Source of the DNA: Chlorobium sp.
GTDB lineage: Bacteria > Bacteroidota > Chlorobiia > Chlorobiales > Chlorobiaceae
DNA: 13,397 nt
Assembly: GCA_028277225.1 (NCBI GenBank)
Contig: JANQHB010000025.1
Location: 1 to 13,397 of the forward strand
Reading direction: 5' to 3'
Shown here piece by piece: positions 13,271-13,397 of this stretch. The first letter of the stretch is position 1. Each line of letters starts with the position of its first letter. The translations under genes were made by a program, and so were the position numbers. The notes under the pieces are model-generated. The model was not told the origin of the DNA. It did not search any database and saw only the letters and a program-made list of their open reading frames with translations.

Positions 13271-13397
13271 CCGGCCAGCAATCATGCCTTTGCTTTTCAC
13301 CTAAACTGAGCGTTTCAACAAATGCTCCATAATAGTAAGTTTTTTAAAAACAATCAGTTCTACTGTATTTGTAGAGAGGTTATCTCTCACCTGTCAG

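Overview
The window reads as a chromosomal housekeeping stretch from a Gram-negative bacterium, most likely a green sulfur bacterium (Chlorobiota: Chlorobium/Prosthecochloris-like). This assignment is an inference from the flavour of the proteins, the cmk-rpsA pair and the abundant 7-bp intergenic arrays; no marker here fixes the species. There is no rRNA, tRNA, CRISPR array, transposase or phage gene that I can support.

Layout. 1-1445: a heptamer array runs up to a + strand pair, an LptE-like outer-membrane lipoprotein and a short-chain dehydrogenase. 1446-1619: repeat-filled convergent spacer. 1620-3719: - strand murI (glutamate racemase) and ychF (ATPase), separated by a 140-bp repeat. 3720-6470: a divergent AT-rich promoter region, then cmk (cytidylate kinase) and rpsA (six-domain ribosomal protein S1), closed by a clear intrinsic terminator. 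6471-7552: a second repeat spacer and - strand era. 7553-9031: divergent spacer and + strand rodA. 9032-9369: the densest repeat spacer. 9370-13196: a probable operon of mtaB (tRNA methylthiotransferase), apt (adenine salvage), a large Na+/H+-antiporter-like membrane protein and a small unknown protein. 13197-13397: spacer with a further 9-bp repeat.

The genes serve envelope growth (LptE-like, MurI, RodA), translation and ribosome assembly (rpsA, era, ychF, mtaB), nucleotide supply (cmk, apt) and ion homeostasis (antiporter).

Two things stand out. First, cmk has no ATG, GTG or TTG in frame upstream of its P-loop: the only nearby ATG (3837) is out of frame by one base, so the gene has a frameshift, a sequencing error or a non-canonical start. 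Second, almost every long spacer is built from a shared kit of short modules: 7-bp arrays, a GCGCAC hairpin block, a 112/109-bp CCGG-rich block in perfect inverted arrangement 6.4 kb apart, a CCTTCCAATGTATCCGC block and 9-bp ATAGGACC arrays. They sit tightly between gene ends and could fold, slip or recombine. I see no convincing new enzymatic or defence system.
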